A stretch of DNA of 32,130 bases from an uncultured Solirubrobacterales bacterium. GTDB taxonomy: Bacteria; Actinomycetota; Thermoleophilia; Solirubrobacterales; 70-9. Shown here piece by piece: positions 1 through 6,527 of the stretch; position 1 is the stretch's first letter; each line of letters opens with the position of its first letter. Both the position numbers and the translations under genes were made by a program. The notes under the pieces were generated by a model, which was given only the letters and a program-made list of their open reading frames with translations, did no database searches and was not told the origin of the DNA. The stretch lies in NCBI GenBank assembly GCA_903933815.1, contig CAIZLN010000069.1:1-32130 (forward strand), given 5' to 3'.

Positions 1-297
1 CTTCTGCTCAAGCAGGGCTGTGGCGACTCCCCAGGTCATGTTCGAGCCTGCCCGGTTGTGCACCGGGTCGCGGCCAGCCGCCTTCAGAATCGTGGCCAGC
101 ATCGAGGCAGTCGTCGTCTTGCCGTTGGTCCCGCTCACGAGCGTGCATCCGCGTTCGAACGACCCACCCAGTTTCTCTATCGCGTTCGGGTCAAGCTTCA
201 GCAGCATCCTTCCCGGAAGGGTTGTGCCACCGCCCCGTCCGGTCAGACGACTGATCCGGCCAACCCCTCTGGCAAGGGCAGCTTTGGTGCGGATCAC
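1..297 (-). CDS. murT: Lipid II isoglutaminyl synthase subunit MurT (partial, N-terminal part)
   Basis: This is the first 99 codons of a Mur-ligase-family protein; the rest lies beyond the window edge. It starts at a GTG (295-297) that overlaps the stop of the lipid kinase gene as GTGA. The P-loop GTNGKTT is at residues 56-62 and is followed by an NRAGSNM segment, the pattern of MurT rather than of MurC-F, and there is no N-terminal UDP-binding domain. MurT acts with GatD to amidate the D-glutamate of the lipid II stem peptide in the cytoplasm, using ATP and glutamine. GatD would be expected just past the left edge, which I cannot see. Assignment to MurT is confident; activity cannot be judged from a fragment. 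Confidence 0.85.
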   Translation of the reverse strand, partial: MIRTKAALARGVGRISRLTGRGGGTTLPGRMLLKLDPNAIEKLGGSFERGCTLVSGTNGKTTTASMLATILKAAGRDPVHNRAGSNMTWGVATALLEQK

Positions 298-1187
298 GCG
301 CCACCCCCTGGAACCAGCACCGGCAGGGCTCCGGGCAGGATTCGCACCCTGGCGGGCAGTTCGGTGAGAGGGTCGCCGTCGGCGTAGACGGTCATGGGTC
401 GACTGGCGCGAATCTCGATACCGGTGGTACGCCAGGCCTTGACCTCCTTGCCGTTCACATGACTGCCCCTGAAGACTCTCGGAAGGTAGAGGAGAAAGCG
501 AAGACGATTGACATCTCCGATTGTGATCACGTCGAGCTGGCCGTCGGAAGGGTCAGCGTCGGGAGCCAGATTCATCCCGGCGCCATAGAAACCGTTATTG
601 GCAACGGCGACGGTGTACCCGGTAAACCTCGTTTGGACACCGGCCTCATTGAGAGAAAACCGCTGTGACTTCCAGCCTGCCAACGCTTTGAATGCAGCCC
701 ATGCGTAAACGAGGCGGCCGTTCAGTCGCGACGCGTTCGCAATCCTGTTCGCATCGGAGTCAAAGCCGACCGAAGCGATTCCGAGAAAGCGTTCCCCGTT
801 AGCTTCACCGACATCAATATGGACCGTATGACCGGCAGCCACGGCCTCGACGGCCAGATCGGGGTCAGCCGGAATGCCAAGGCCTCGAGCCAGGTCATTC
901 CCGCGACCGCCCGGGATAATTCCGAGGGGGACATCGCCGCCAGCCATCGCGCCTCCTATGGCCCCGATCAACCCGTCACCACTGAGCAGTACCGGCACCT
1001 CACCACCATCAACAGCGTCCAGGGCAAGGTCTATCCCGTGCTGGAGAGATCTGGTTCGCTCGACGCGCATCACCATCCTTCGCAGGTCGAATGCTTTTTC
1101 GACTGCAGGCAGAATCTGAAGAGTCCTGCCACCCCCTGAGACCGGGTTCACGATCAGCACGTAAGAGACCCCTTCTGGCCCTCTCAC
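294..1187 (-). CDS. Diacylglycerol kinase / YegS-LCB5 family lipid kinase
   Basis: A 297-residue protein with the two landmarks of the DAGK catalytic fold: a phosphate-binding loop NPVSGGGR (residues 14-21) and the nucleotide-binding region near residues 69-101. The classic GGDGT is SGDGL here (69-73) and GTGNDFAR is GGRGNDLAR (93-101), so this is a divergent branch. The family phosphorylates diacylglycerol or related lipids with ATP, usually at the membrane face. It starts with GTG and overlaps the methyltransferase stop and the murT start by 4 bases each, which points to translational coupling in one operon. A role in recycling lipid from envelope synthesis is inferred only from murT being next door. 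The exact lipid substrate is unknown. Confidence 0.8.
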   Translation of the reverse strand: MRGPEGVSYVLIVNPVSGGGRTLQILPAVEKAFDLRRMVMRVERTRSLQHGIDLALDAVDGGEVPVLLSGDGLIGAIGGAMAGGDVPLGIIPGGRGNDLARGLGIPADPDLAVEAVAAGHTVHIDVGEANGERFLGIASVGFDSDANRIANASRLNGRLVYAWAAFKALAGWKSQRFSLNEAGVQTRFTGYTVAVANNGFYGAGMNLAPDADPSDGQLDVITIGDVNRLRFLLYLPRVFRGSHVNGKEVKAWRTTGIEIRASRPMTVYADGDPLTELPARVRILPGALPVLVPGGGA

Positions 1188-1840
1188 AGATTTCCCCCTG
1201 ACTTGATGCCGGCGTACCAGCTCCCGTCTCCGGCCGCACCAATGCTGGCAACGGAGATACCCAACCGGTCGAACTTCCGCTCAATCGTCGCGGAGGGGGT
1301 GGAGAAAGGCGTCCTGTCCCCGAGGGTTGCGACCACGATTACGGTTCCATCGGGCCTCAGCACGCGGTCTATCTCTCTGAAAAAGAGAGGCATGTTGACC
1401 AGTGTCACCAGATCAAAGCTCCGGTCCGGCCACGGCAGGTCTGACGCGTCCCCCTGACGGAATGCAACTCTCGCCTCCGGGTCCAGTCCGGTCTTCGAGC
1501 TGGCCTGGCTGATCATCTGAGTCGACAGGTCAACACCACGAATTCGGGCGTGGGGAAACTCCCGTGCCAGAAACAGGGTCGCTGCACCAGTGCCGCATCC
1601 GATGTCGAGAACTCGTTCCGGCTCCTTGCCAACAGCGAGAACTGCTGTCGCCAATGGCGCAAGGTGCTGGACCGAGCCGGCACCGGTCCTGCCGTCCCAT
1701 CCTGCTGCTGCTCGGTCAAAAAATGACATCACCGGCCGGCGGATGGTCGGCCACAGTCGCGGAGCGTGAGCGATGACAGCGGAAATCGCCTTGCCGGTGA
1801 GGACTGTCCGGCGATCGGGTGTGGACGGGATGTCGTTCAC
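1184..1840 (-). CDS. Class I SAM-dependent methyltransferase
   Basis: A 218-residue protein with a Rossmann-type methyltransferase core. Motif I VLDIGCGTG is at residues 77-85, the acidic loop GVDLS at 102-106, and the post-motif RVLRPDG at 159-165, as in UbiE/Methyltransf_11 proteins. The substrate cannot be read from the sequence. The start is a GTG at 1838-1840. It is the first gene of a three-gene operon leading into the lipid kinase and murT, with a 4-base GTGA overlap. The C-terminus is short, ending soon after the core, so a small or lipid-like substrate is possible but unproven. Confidence 0.8.
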   Translation of the reverse strand: MNDIPSTPDRRTVLTGKAISAVIAHAPRLWPTIRRPVMSFFDRAAAGWDGRTGAGSVQHLAPLATAVLAVGKEPERVLDIGCGTGAATLFLAREFPHARIRGVDLSTQMISQASSKTGLDPEARVAFRQGDASDLPWPDRSFDLVTLVNMPLFFREIDRVLRPDGTVIVVATLGDRTPFSTPSATIERKFDRLGISVASIGAAGDGSWYAGIKSGGNL

Positions 1841-1908
1841 CCGCTGATCTTCTCAACTGACGGCGTCCAGTGTGTAGTGGCGGGCTGCCCAACCCCTTCA
1901 GCATGATT

Positions 1909-1914
1909 TAGCCT
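1909..1914 (+). promoter_or_regulatory. -10 box TAGCCT of a likely leaderless transcript (cyclophilin gene)
   Basis: TAGCCT fits the actinobacterial TANNNT pattern and ends 8 bases before the ATG at 1923. There is no purine-rich Shine-Dalgarno sequence between them (TCTCTCTC). Transcription would begin almost on the start codon. No clear -35 is visible. Confidence 0.45.
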
Positions 1915-1922
1915 TCTCTCTC

Positions 1923-2558
1923 ATGAACGACCGAGCGAAATGGGCAACTGTAGGTGTCACCGGGGCAGTCCTCGCCGTGATCGTAGCCGTGGTGCTGCTG
2001 TCGGGAGGCGAGTCCAGCCCACCCGTGACCGCGGAGGTCAAGGAAGGCAATTTGGATCCCCCCGGACAGGTTCTGTCTCAGGGTGAAGCAGCTTCGGTGG
2101 TGATGGAAACCAGTGAAGGAAGTTTCACGATCCAGCTTGATACTGACGCTGCGCCCGAAACGGCCAATGCCTTTGCGTACCTCACAGAGGAAGGCTTCTA
2201 CGATGGCCTCGGGTTTCACCGGATCGTCCCGGACTTCGTAATCCAGGGCGGGGATCCCAAGGGGGATGGTTCCGGCGGGCCAGGCTTCAAGACCGTTGAG
2301 CGGCCACCAGCAGATCTTGAATATGCGCCTGGCATCGTCGCGATGGCCAAGTCGGGTGACGAAGCACCTGGAACATCGGGAAGCCAGTTCTTCGTGGTCA
2401 CAGGCTCGGGGGGAGCCTCACTCCCGCCTGAGTATGCGCTGGTCGGCAAGGTTTCGGAGGGCTTCGAGATCGCCGAGAAGATCGGCAGCCTTGGCGGTCC
2501 AAGCGAGCAGCCAACACGAGCAGTGGTGATCGAGAAGGCCACTCTGGTCAGGGGCTGA
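1923..2558 (+). CDS. Membrane-anchored cyclophilin-type peptidyl-prolyl cis-trans isomerase
   Basis: A 211-residue protein that catalyses proline isomerisation during protein folding. Residues 7-27 form one hydrophobic segment (signal anchor), followed by a Pro/Gly-rich linker and a cyclophilin domain from about residue 57 to the end. Key family blocks are FHRIVPDFVIQGGDP (98-112), which holds the catalytic Arg, and GSQFFV (153-158). The domain should face outside the membrane and act on exported proteins. The ATG start is supported by a -10 box 8 bases upstream. The alpha/beta hydrolase gene begins 5 bases after the stop, so the two are probably cotranscribed. It is not a chaperone fusion; only one domain is present. 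Confidence 0.9.
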   Translation: MNDRAKWATVGVTGAVLAVIVAVVLLSGGESSPPVTAEVKEGNLDPPGQVLSQGEAASVVMETSEGSFTIQLDTDAAPETANAFAYLTEEGFYDGLGFHRIVPDFVIQGGDPKGDGSGGPGFKTVERPPADLEYAPGIVAMAKSGDEAPGTSGSQFFVVTGSGGASLPPEYALVGKVSEGFEIAEKIGSLGGPSEQPTRAVVIEKATLVRG

Positions 2559-2563
2559 ACCGG

Positions 2564-3409
2564 TTGGAGACCCTGGAGCCCGTTGCGTTCGAGGTTTCCG
2601 GCGAACCATCCCTGCGAGGTGAGTCGACCGGTGTGGGTCCGGACATCGTGCTTTGCCACGGCCTGAGCGCCACCCGCCGTTATGTCCTTCACGGATCCAA
2701 GGTTCTTCCGAGGTGCGGCTACCGCATCCATACTTATGATGCTCGCGGTCACGGTGAATCAGATCCTGCGGTTGACGGCTACGGCTACGGGCATCTGGCA
2801 GATGATCTCGAGCGTGTGATCGAGGCCAGGAAAGGGGCGGGGCCCCTGGTGGTCGGGGGGCACTCAATGGGCTGCCACACCTCACTGACCTACGCATTGC
2901 GCAATCCGGGTGCCGTCTCCGCCCTGATCCTGATTGGCCCCGTCTACTCCGGTGCAACTCCGTCTGACCCGGACCTGTCCCGCTGGGATTCGCGGGCCGA
3001 TGCGTTGGAGACCGGGGGACCGGCCGCGTTCGGTCGGGCGGCAGCGGAGGGCATCGAGGTGGCCGGGTACCGGGAGACGGTCCAGCGACTGGCGCGTGAA
3101 CGGGCTGAGCTCCATGTCCATCCCGCAGCGGTAGCCGACGCTCTGCGTCAGGTACCACGGTCCATGCCCTTCGCAAACATCACCGACCTGCAGTCTCTTG
3201 AGGTTCCCGCTCTGGTGGTCGGCAGCGGTGATGCGGCTGACCCTGGACACCCATTCGCGGTAGCTGAGGAGTACGCGGCGGCGCTGCCCGACGCAATACT
3301 CGTGACGGAAGGGCCGGGCGAGTCGCCGCTCTCCTGGCAGGGAGGCAGGCTTTCGCGGGAGATAGCGAAATTTCTCGCCGCGCGGGGCCTCAACGGCGCC
3401 TCCGGCTAG
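2564..3409 (+). CDS. Alpha/beta hydrolase
   Basis: A 281-residue cytoplasmic protein with an alpha/beta hydrolase fold. It has an oxyanion-type HG near residue 32, a DARGHGES strand-turn (59-66) and the nucleophile elbow GHSMG (99-103). The position where the catalytic His normally follows the last strand reads GPGESPLSWQGG, with no His. The nearest His is in the preceding DPGHP segment, so the triad is unclear. The start is a TTG 5 bases after the cyclophilin stop; an in-frame alternative cannot be excluded. The substrate is unknown. It sits in the same direction as the cyclophilin and formylglycine-generating enzyme genes. Confidence 0.8.
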   Translation: METLEPVAFEVSGEPSLRGESTGVGPDIVLCHGLSATRRYVLHGSKVLPRCGYRIHTYDARGHGESDPAVDGYGYGHLADDLERVIEARKGAGPLVVGGHSMGCHTSLTYALRNPGAVSALILIGPVYSGATPSDPDLSRWDSRADALETGGPAAFGRAAAEGIEVAGYRETVQRLARERAELHVHPAAVADALRQVPRSMPFANITDLQSLEVPALVVGSGDAADPGHPFAVAEEYAAALPDAILVTEGPGESPLSWQGGRLSREIAKFLAARGLNGASG

Positions 3410-3412
3410 CCT
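3407..3412 (+). promoter_or_regulatory. -10 box TAGCCT of a likely leaderless transcript (FGE gene)
   Basis: TAGCCT overlaps the stop codon of the hydrolase gene and ends 6 bases before the ATG at 3419. The intervening GAAGGA could instead be a Shine-Dalgarno sequence, but it would touch the start codon, which is too close for normal initiation. Confidence 0.4.
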
Positions 3413-3418
3413 GAAGGA

Positions 3419-4369
3419 ATGAGTTCCGTCACCACCGATCCACCATCGCCCGGAATGGAGTGGATACCGGGCGGCACCTTCCGCATGGGAAGCGATTACA
3501 ACTACCCGGAGGAAAAGCCGGCTACAGCAGCGACTGTCGAGGGTTTCTGGATGGATCCGACTGCCGTAACAAACCGGGAGTTTGCAGCCTTCGTGGATGC
3601 CACCGGTTACGTGACCGTTGCGGAAAAGGCGCCCGATCCCGCCATGTACCCGGGAGCTGATCCCGCCCTCCTGGTTCCGGGTTCGATCACCTTCAACCAG
3701 CCATCCGGCCCCGTTGATCTCTCCAATCCGATGCTCTGGTGGGCGTGGACCCCCGGCGCCTGCTGGCGAGAGCCCTGGGGACCGGGAAGCGATCTTCAGG
3801 GCAGGGAGGACCACCCGGTTACGCAGGTCTGTTTTCAGGATGCCGACGCCTACGCCCGCTGGGCTGGAAAGAGTCTTCCGACGGAGGCCCAGTGGGAACG
3901 GGCCGCCCGCGGTGGAATCGAGGATGCCGAGTTTGCCTGGGGTAGCGAACTTGCTCCCGGAGGCGATGAGCGCATGAATCGCTGGATCGGCAGATTCCCC
4001 TGGGAGTACCGCCCGAAGACCGATGGTCCCCGCCAGCCGGGAACAGTTCCGGTGCGGAGCTTCGGCGCCAACGGCTTCAATCTGTTCGAGATGACCGGAA
4101 ATACCTGGGAGTGGACCCGCACATGGTTCGAAGAGGGGCACGCCGATTCGAGCAAGGCCTGCTGCGCCCCCCGGGACCCCCAGATCCCAGGCGTCGACGC
4201 GAGCCGGGATCCGGCGACCGGAATACCGAGGAAGGTGCTCAAGGGCGGCTCGTTTCTCTGCGCCGAGAACTACTGCAGCAGGTACAGGCCGGCGGCGCGG
4301 ATCCCCGAGACGATAGAAAGTGCAACCTGCCACATTTCGTTCAGATGCGTGTCACCGATGCCGACATGA
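3419..4369 (+). CDS. Formylglycine-generating enzyme (FGE/SUMF1 family)
   Basis: A 316-residue protein covering the whole FGE-sulfatase domain: MEWIPGGTFRMGS near the N-terminus, a central SLPTEAQWERAARGG block, and EMTGNTWEWT. The paired cysteines of copper-dependent FGEs are present as CAENYC at about residues 281 and 286, the spacing of Cys272/Cys277 in the Streptomyces coelicolor enzyme. These enzymes oxidise a Cys in the CxPxR motif of sulfatases to formylglycine, using O2. Keeping both cysteines argues for true FGE activity rather than EgtB-like or generic SUMF1 roles. No sulfatase gene with CxPxR is in the window, so the client must be elsewhere. The ATG at 3419 fits a leaderless start; ATG 3455 is an alternative. 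Confidence 0.88.
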   Translation: MSSVTTDPPSPGMEWIPGGTFRMGSDYNYPEEKPATAATVEGFWMDPTAVTNREFAAFVDATGYVTVAEKAPDPAMYPGADPALLVPGSITFNQPSGPVDLSNPMLWWAWTPGACWREPWGPGSDLQGREDHPVTQVCFQDADAYARWAGKSLPTEAQWERAARGGIEDAEFAWGSELAPGGDERMNRWIGRFPWEYRPKTDGPRQPGTVPVRSFGANGFNLFEMTGNTWEWTRTWFEEGHADSSKACCAPRDPQIPGVDASRDPATGIPRKVLKGGSFLCAENYCSRYRPAARIPETIESATCHISFRCVSPMPT

Positions 4370-4458
4370 AGGCGAGCAGGTCCCGTCGCCGAACTAATGG
4401 ATAACTTTGTCAGACCACATTTACACCCGCCAAACGGCCAAACCCAAGGGAGACTGAA

Positions 4459-4887
4459 GTGAGCCAGACGGACTCGAGCAACAAGGTAAAGGCTTCAACA
4501 TGGGCGACATGGGTGGCGTTCGCAGCCATCATGATGATGCTGGGTGGCGTCTTCAGCGTCATTGCCGGTCTGGCCGCTACCTTCGACGACGAGTACTTCG
4601 GGATGGGAACCGCAAACGGCGAGATCTTTCTCCTCAGCGGCACCGCGCTGGGAATCTTCTGGATCGTAATCGGCGTCATCAAGGCCTGGGCCGGGTTCGC
4701 ACTTATTCAGGGTCGCGAGTGGGCCAGGGTAGTAACAATCCTGATCTGCGCATTGCATGCCACTACCAATCTGCTCACCCTCACCGCCCAGCCCTTTCTC
4801 TCACTTCTCTTCATCGCTTTCAACCTGATCGTTCTCTACGCGGTTACGGTCCGCTGGGAAGAATCCAAAATCGGCATGGGAGACTGA
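4459..4887 (+). CDS. DUF7144-type four-helix membrane protein
   Basis: A 142-residue integral membrane protein with four predicted hydrophobic helices (about residues 16-40, 55-80, 88-106 and 110-130) and short charged ends. It resembles the actinobacterial DUF7144 family, whose function is unknown. The GTG start has a clear Shine-Dalgarno AAGGGAG (4446-4452) 6 bases upstream, unlike the leaderless neighbours. A strong hairpin follows the stop codon. There is an 89-base gap after the FGE gene, so it may have its own promoter, but I see no convincing -35/-10 pair. Confidence 0.75.
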   Translation: MSQTDSSNKVKASTWATWVAFAAIMMMLGGVFSVIAGLAATFDDEYFGMGTANGEIFLLSGTALGIFWIVIGVIKAWAGFALIQGREWARVVTILICALHATTNLLTLTAQPFLSLLFIAFNLIVLYAVTVRWEESKIGMGD

Positions 4888-4888
4888 C

Positions 4889-4913
4889 CTACAGAGGGTC
4901 TGGCCCCCTGTAG
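4889..4913 (+). terminator. Hairpin after the DUF7144 gene, probable terminator
   Basis: Arms CTACAGAGGG (4889-4898) and CCCCCTGTAG (4904-4913) pair with one mismatch around a 5-base loop, and are followed by TTTCTCC. The stem begins 2 bases after the stop codon. The T run is weak. The right arm overlaps the -10 box of the next gene. Confidence 0.5.
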
Positions 4914-4916
4914 TTT
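4911..4916 (+). promoter_or_regulatory. -10 box TAGTTT of a likely leaderless transcript
   Basis: TAGTTT lies 7 bases before the ATG at 4924 with no Shine-Dalgarno sequence between (CTCCAAA). It shares bases with the 3' arm of the preceding hairpin. Confidence 0.4.
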
Positions 4917-4923
4917 CTCCAAA

Positions 4924-5199
4924 ATGGGCTGCTTCCTTGTTCTGTTCGCGCTGATATCGCCCCGGCTGGCGTTGTTCGTCACGCTGGTTTTCACCGACTG
5001 GGTGGGCGACGCCCTCAATGGCTGGGTTTTGCCGGTTCTCGGCTTCTTTCTGTTGCCGTGGACGACGCTTGCTTACATAGTCATGTGGCAGATCACTCCC
5101 GGAGTGGCCGGATTCGAGTGGTTCATCGTGGTTCTGGCCTTCTTCGTGGATCTCGGCTCTTACGCCAGATACTCAAGTTCGCGTGCGAGTCGGGCCTGA
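4924..5199 (+). CDS. Small membrane protein of unknown function
   Basis: A 91-residue, strongly hydrophobic protein with about three transmembrane segments (residues 2-22, 30-54 and 64-80) and a short basic, serine-rich tail. I do not recognise a characterised family; similar small membrane proteins are common in actinobacteria. The ATG has a TANNNT -10 box 7 bases upstream, so it is probably translated from a leaderless mRNA. It converges on the next gene, and both stop codons lie inside one hairpin. Reading-frame composition and hydrophobicity support a real gene. Confidence 0.65.
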   Translation: MGCFLVLFALISPRLALFVTLVFTDWVGDALNGWVLPVLGFFLLPWTTLAYIVMWQITPGVAGFEWFIVVLAFFVDLGSYARYSSSRASRA

Positions 5200-5224
5200 G
5201 CCCCTCGGGCGGGTCCGGGCTCAG
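5196..5224. terminator. Shared hairpin at convergent stop codons
   Basis: CTGAGCCC (5196-5203) and GGGCTCAG (5217-5224) form a perfect 8-base stem with a GC-rich 13-base loop. The stop codon of the upstream plus-strand gene (5197-5199) and that of the minus-strand gene (5221-5223) both sit in the arms. There is no T run on either strand. It probably works as a two-way transcription barrier. Confidence 0.45.
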
Positions 5225-5703
5225 TGCACGAAGATCTTGAGGGCTACGATCATCAGACCGATGATCGCGTTTATCGAACCTATGAGCAGGCTGCGCCCCC
5301 AGCCAAGGCCCCCTTCGTTTCCGACCACCAGTCCGGCCCCGAAGAGCATCACGACACCTGTCCAGACCGCCAGGTATGAAGCGCGATCATCCGCGACCAG
5401 GCCCAACGGGGCCAGCATCATTACGGCTGCCGGGAGTACGGCACCCTGAACCATCGGCCACTCATACCGCGACTCCTCCCGGAGGAGATTGAAGGCGTTT
5501 GCGGGTCGGGCGAAACCTCTGGCTACGATCGATGCGTAGACATGTGCGAGAAAGAAAACGAAGGCGGTGGCAACTGCCCAGGCAGCGATTGCGACTGCGC
5601 CGAGGCTGGGATCACTGCTCGCGGTCGAGATCACGGCCATCGAGAGAATCGTCCCGTAGATCGCTCCTGCATAGTTGGTCTTGAGCGGCTGGTCACGCTT
5701 CAT
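5221..5703 (-). CDS. Four-helix integral membrane protein, unknown function
   Basis: A 160-residue membrane protein with four hydrophobic helices (about residues 12-30, 34-58, 85-105 and 110-127, plus a hydrophobic C-terminus at 135-158). No catalytic motif is visible, and I do not recognise a characterised family. The ATG start at 5701-5703 has a TATGGT -10 box 9 bases upstream. The gene is divergent from the metallo-hydrolase, with only 32 bases between the two starts, so the promoters must overlap. Its 3' end converges on the preceding small membrane protein. A membrane location is certain; function is not. Confidence 0.7.
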   Translation of the reverse strand: MKRDQPLKTNYAGAIYGTILSMAVISTASSDPSLGAVAIAAWAVATAFVFFLAHVYASIVARGFARPANAFNLLREESRYEWPMVQGAVLPAAVMMLAPLGLVADDRASYLAVWTGVVMLFGAGLVVGNEGGLGWGRSLLIGSINAIIGLMIVALKIFVH

Positions 5704-5712
5704 CGGACGCTA

Positions 5713-5718
5713 ACCATA
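5713..5718 (-). promoter_or_regulatory. -10 box TATGGT for the minus-strand membrane protein
   Basis: Read on the minus strand, TATGGT (TANNNT) ends 9 bases before the ATG at 5703. It would give a leader of only about 2 bases. The opposite strand of the same bases reads CATATT (5715-5720), a possible -10 for the divergent hydrolase gene. Confidence 0.35.
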
Positions 5719-5735
5719 TTCCCGAGACATTCCCG

Positions 5736-6527
5736 TTGCCAGTAACCCCGGACAGAGGTGACCTTCTGACCTTCGTCGGGCACGCCAGCACTGTCATCGA
5801 CCTTGACGGCATCCGCTTGCTGACAGACCCGGTTCTCAGACCACGGGTCGCTCACCTGCGCCGACAGATTGAGTCGGAGGACCTCTTCGCTGCCCGCAAA
5901 CCCGATGCAGTCCTGGTGTCCCATCTCCACTTCGACCACCTTGACCTTCCCTCGCTCAGGCGCCTCGGGAGAGAAATCCGTCTGGTTGTGTCGCCGGGTT
6001 CAGGCCATTTCCTCAGAAGGAAGGGCTTCACTCAGGTGGAGGAGCTCGCGGTGGGGCAATCAGCTGCAGTCGGGCCGGTCAGAGTAACCGCAGTTCCCGC
6101 CGAGCACGATGGTCGCCGATGGCCATTTGGAAGCAAGGGCGAGGCGGTCGGCTTTCTCATCGAAGGGACGCACCGGGTCTACTTCGCCGGTGACACGGAC
6201 ATCTTCGATGAAATGACGATCCACCTGCCGGATCTTGATCTCGCCCTTCTTCCCGTATGGGGCTGGGGACACACACTCGGACCGGGTCATATGGACCCCG
6301 AAACGGCGGCCCGCGCCACCGGCCTGCTGAAACCTCGCCTCGTGGTGCCAATCCACTGGGGCACTCTGTTTCCCCTTGGTTTCGCCCGCTGGGGAAGACA
6401 TCACCTCGAACGGCCGCCTCACGATTTTGCCAGACGCGTTGTTGATTACTCCCCGGAAACCGAAGTCCGCGTGCTGGCCCCGGGTGAGTCCACCGCTTTC
6501 AGGCCTGCGCGCGAGCCGGAGAACTGA
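5736..6527 (+). CDS. Metallo-beta-lactamase-fold hydrolase (UlaG/NAPE-PLD-like)
   Basis: A 263-residue protein with a complete two-metal MBL active site: HLHFDH (residues 63-68), a downstream His in the AEHDGRRWP block, the bridging Asp in GDTDIF, and the last His in PIHWGT. This arrangement resembles UlaG-type lactonases and NAPE-PLD-type phosphodiesterases (beta-lactamase superfamily 2). The substrate is unknown; a phosphodiester or lactone is likely. The start is a TTG at 5736, as no ATG or GTG fits the frame upstream of the conserved FVGHAS block. The 3' end overlaps the convergent phosphodiesterase gene by 29 bases. Confidence 0.85.
   Translation: MPVTPDRGDLLTFVGHASTVIDLDGIRLLTDPVLRPRVAHLRRQIESEDLFAARKPDAVLVSHLHFDHLDLPSLRRLGREIRLVVSPGSGHFLRRKGFTQVEELAVGQSAAVGPVRVTAVPAEHDGRRWPFGSKGEAVGFLIEGTHRVYFAGDTDIFDEMTIHLPDLDLALLPVWGWGHTLGPGHMDPETAARATGLLKPRLVVPIHWGTLFPLGFARWGRHHLERPPHDFARRVVDYSPETEVRVLAPGESTAFRPAREPEN

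Noticed and set aside
2882-4333. A 483-codon open frame on the minus strand
   Set aside because: It lies opposite the hydrolase and formylglycine-generating enzyme genes, has no recognisable domain and a Gly/Arg-rich composition typical of antisense frames in GC-rich DNA.
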